Positions 5,476 to 5,562 of a DNA stretch of 5,562 bases are shown here, piece after piece. The first letter of the stretch is position 1. Each line of letters begins with the position of its first letter. The notes under the pieces were generated by a model. The model searched no databases. It was not told where the DNA came from and saw only the letters and a list, made by a program, of their open reading frames with translations. Origin of the DNA: Intrasporangiaceae bacterium. GTDB taxonomy: Bacteria; Actinomycetota; Actinomycetes; Actinomycetales; Dermatophilaceae. The position numbers and the translations under genes are program-made. The stretch is taken from NCBI GenBank assembly GCA_012518475.1, contig JAAYSB010000153.1, forward strand, positions 1 through 5,562. Direction: 5' to 3'.

Positions 5476-5562
5476 TCAGTCCGAGACGGAGCCCACGACG
5501 GCATCGAGGATGCCGTGGGCGATGACGAGCTTGTCGGCCGGGCCGATGTCGGCGACCGGCTC
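5476..5562 (-). CDS. coaBC: Probable phosphopantothenoylcysteine decarboxylase/phosphopantothenate-cysteine ligase, C-terminal end
   Basis: An open frame enters from the window edge and runs 28 codons to a TGA at 5478-5476. CoaBC (Dfp) joins cysteine to 4'-phosphopantothenate and decarboxylates the product in coenzyme A synthesis. Only the tail is visible: PADKLVIAHGILDAVVG resembles the closing helix of the CoaB ligase domain, where a pattern of the type K-x-x-V-A-x-x-I-x-D-x-V is usual. No catalytic residues are in view. The main support is position: coaBC commonly lies directly upstream of metK in actinobacteria. The frame uses G/C-ending codons like its neighbours. The last codons also encode a strong stem-loop (5491-5520). 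Confidence 0.6.
   Translation of the reverse strand, partial: EPVADIGPADKLVIAHGILDAVVGSVSD
5491..5520 (-). other. Long imperfect stem-loop inside the 3' end of coaBC
   Basis: Read on the minus strand, GCCCACGGCATC, a 3-nt CTC loop, then GATGCC, a 3-nt bulge and GTGGGC form a 12-bp stem. It begins 12 nt before the coaBC stop codon. A smaller element, GGAC-TGA-GTCC with two more pairs beyond a one-base bulge (5469-5484), holds the stop codon in its loop. No T-run follows. The pair may mark transcript termination or processing between coaBC and metK, or may reflect codon choice alone. Confidence 0.35.

Overview
The window is an ordinary, densely packed housekeeping region of a high-GC Gram-positive bacterium, almost certainly an actinobacterium. 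The grounds are very high GC with G/C-ending codons throughout, GTG starts for metK and rsmB, a PriA of the helicase-degenerate actinobacterial type, and the gene order coaBC-metK-priA-def-fmt-rsmB. A member of the Micrococcales or a related group would fit, but the sequence alone does not settle the family. All genes lie on the minus strand, so transcription reads from high to low coordinates.

Layout in transcription order: the last 28 codons of a gene that is probably coaBC (5562-5476); a 77-bp gap with a stem-loop and a Shine-Dalgarno site; metK, S-adenosylmethionine synthetase (5398-4178); a 49-bp gap with a probable priA promoter; priA, primosomal protein N' without recognisable ATPase motifs (4128-2179); a 106-bp gap with a probable def promoter; def, peptide deformylase (2072-1527); fmt, methionyl-tRNA formyltransferase (1522-599), 4 bp after def; and the N-terminal 200 codons of rsmB, 16S rRNA m5C967 methyltransferase (602-1, running off the window), whose GTG start overlaps the fmt stop. 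There is no gene-free stretch over 300 bases.

The genes connect through one-carbon and translation-initiation chemistry. MetK makes the SAM that RsmB uses. Fmt formylates initiator Met-tRNA, and Def removes the formyl group from the finished nascent chain. PriA acts in replication restart and has no direct metabolic link. def-fmt-rsmB look like one tightly coupled transcription unit.

I found no mobile element, CRISPR array, RNA gene or clearly new system. The points worth a second look are: (1) near-identical TANNNT -10 motifs 6-7 nt before the priA and def start codons, suggesting leaderless transcripts; (2) a PriA lacking Walker A, DEEH and QxxGRxGR motifs but keeping all eight zinc cysteines; (3) an Arg/Gly-rich N-terminal tail on RsmB; and (4) a cluster of stem-loops from the coaBC 3' end into the metK leader.
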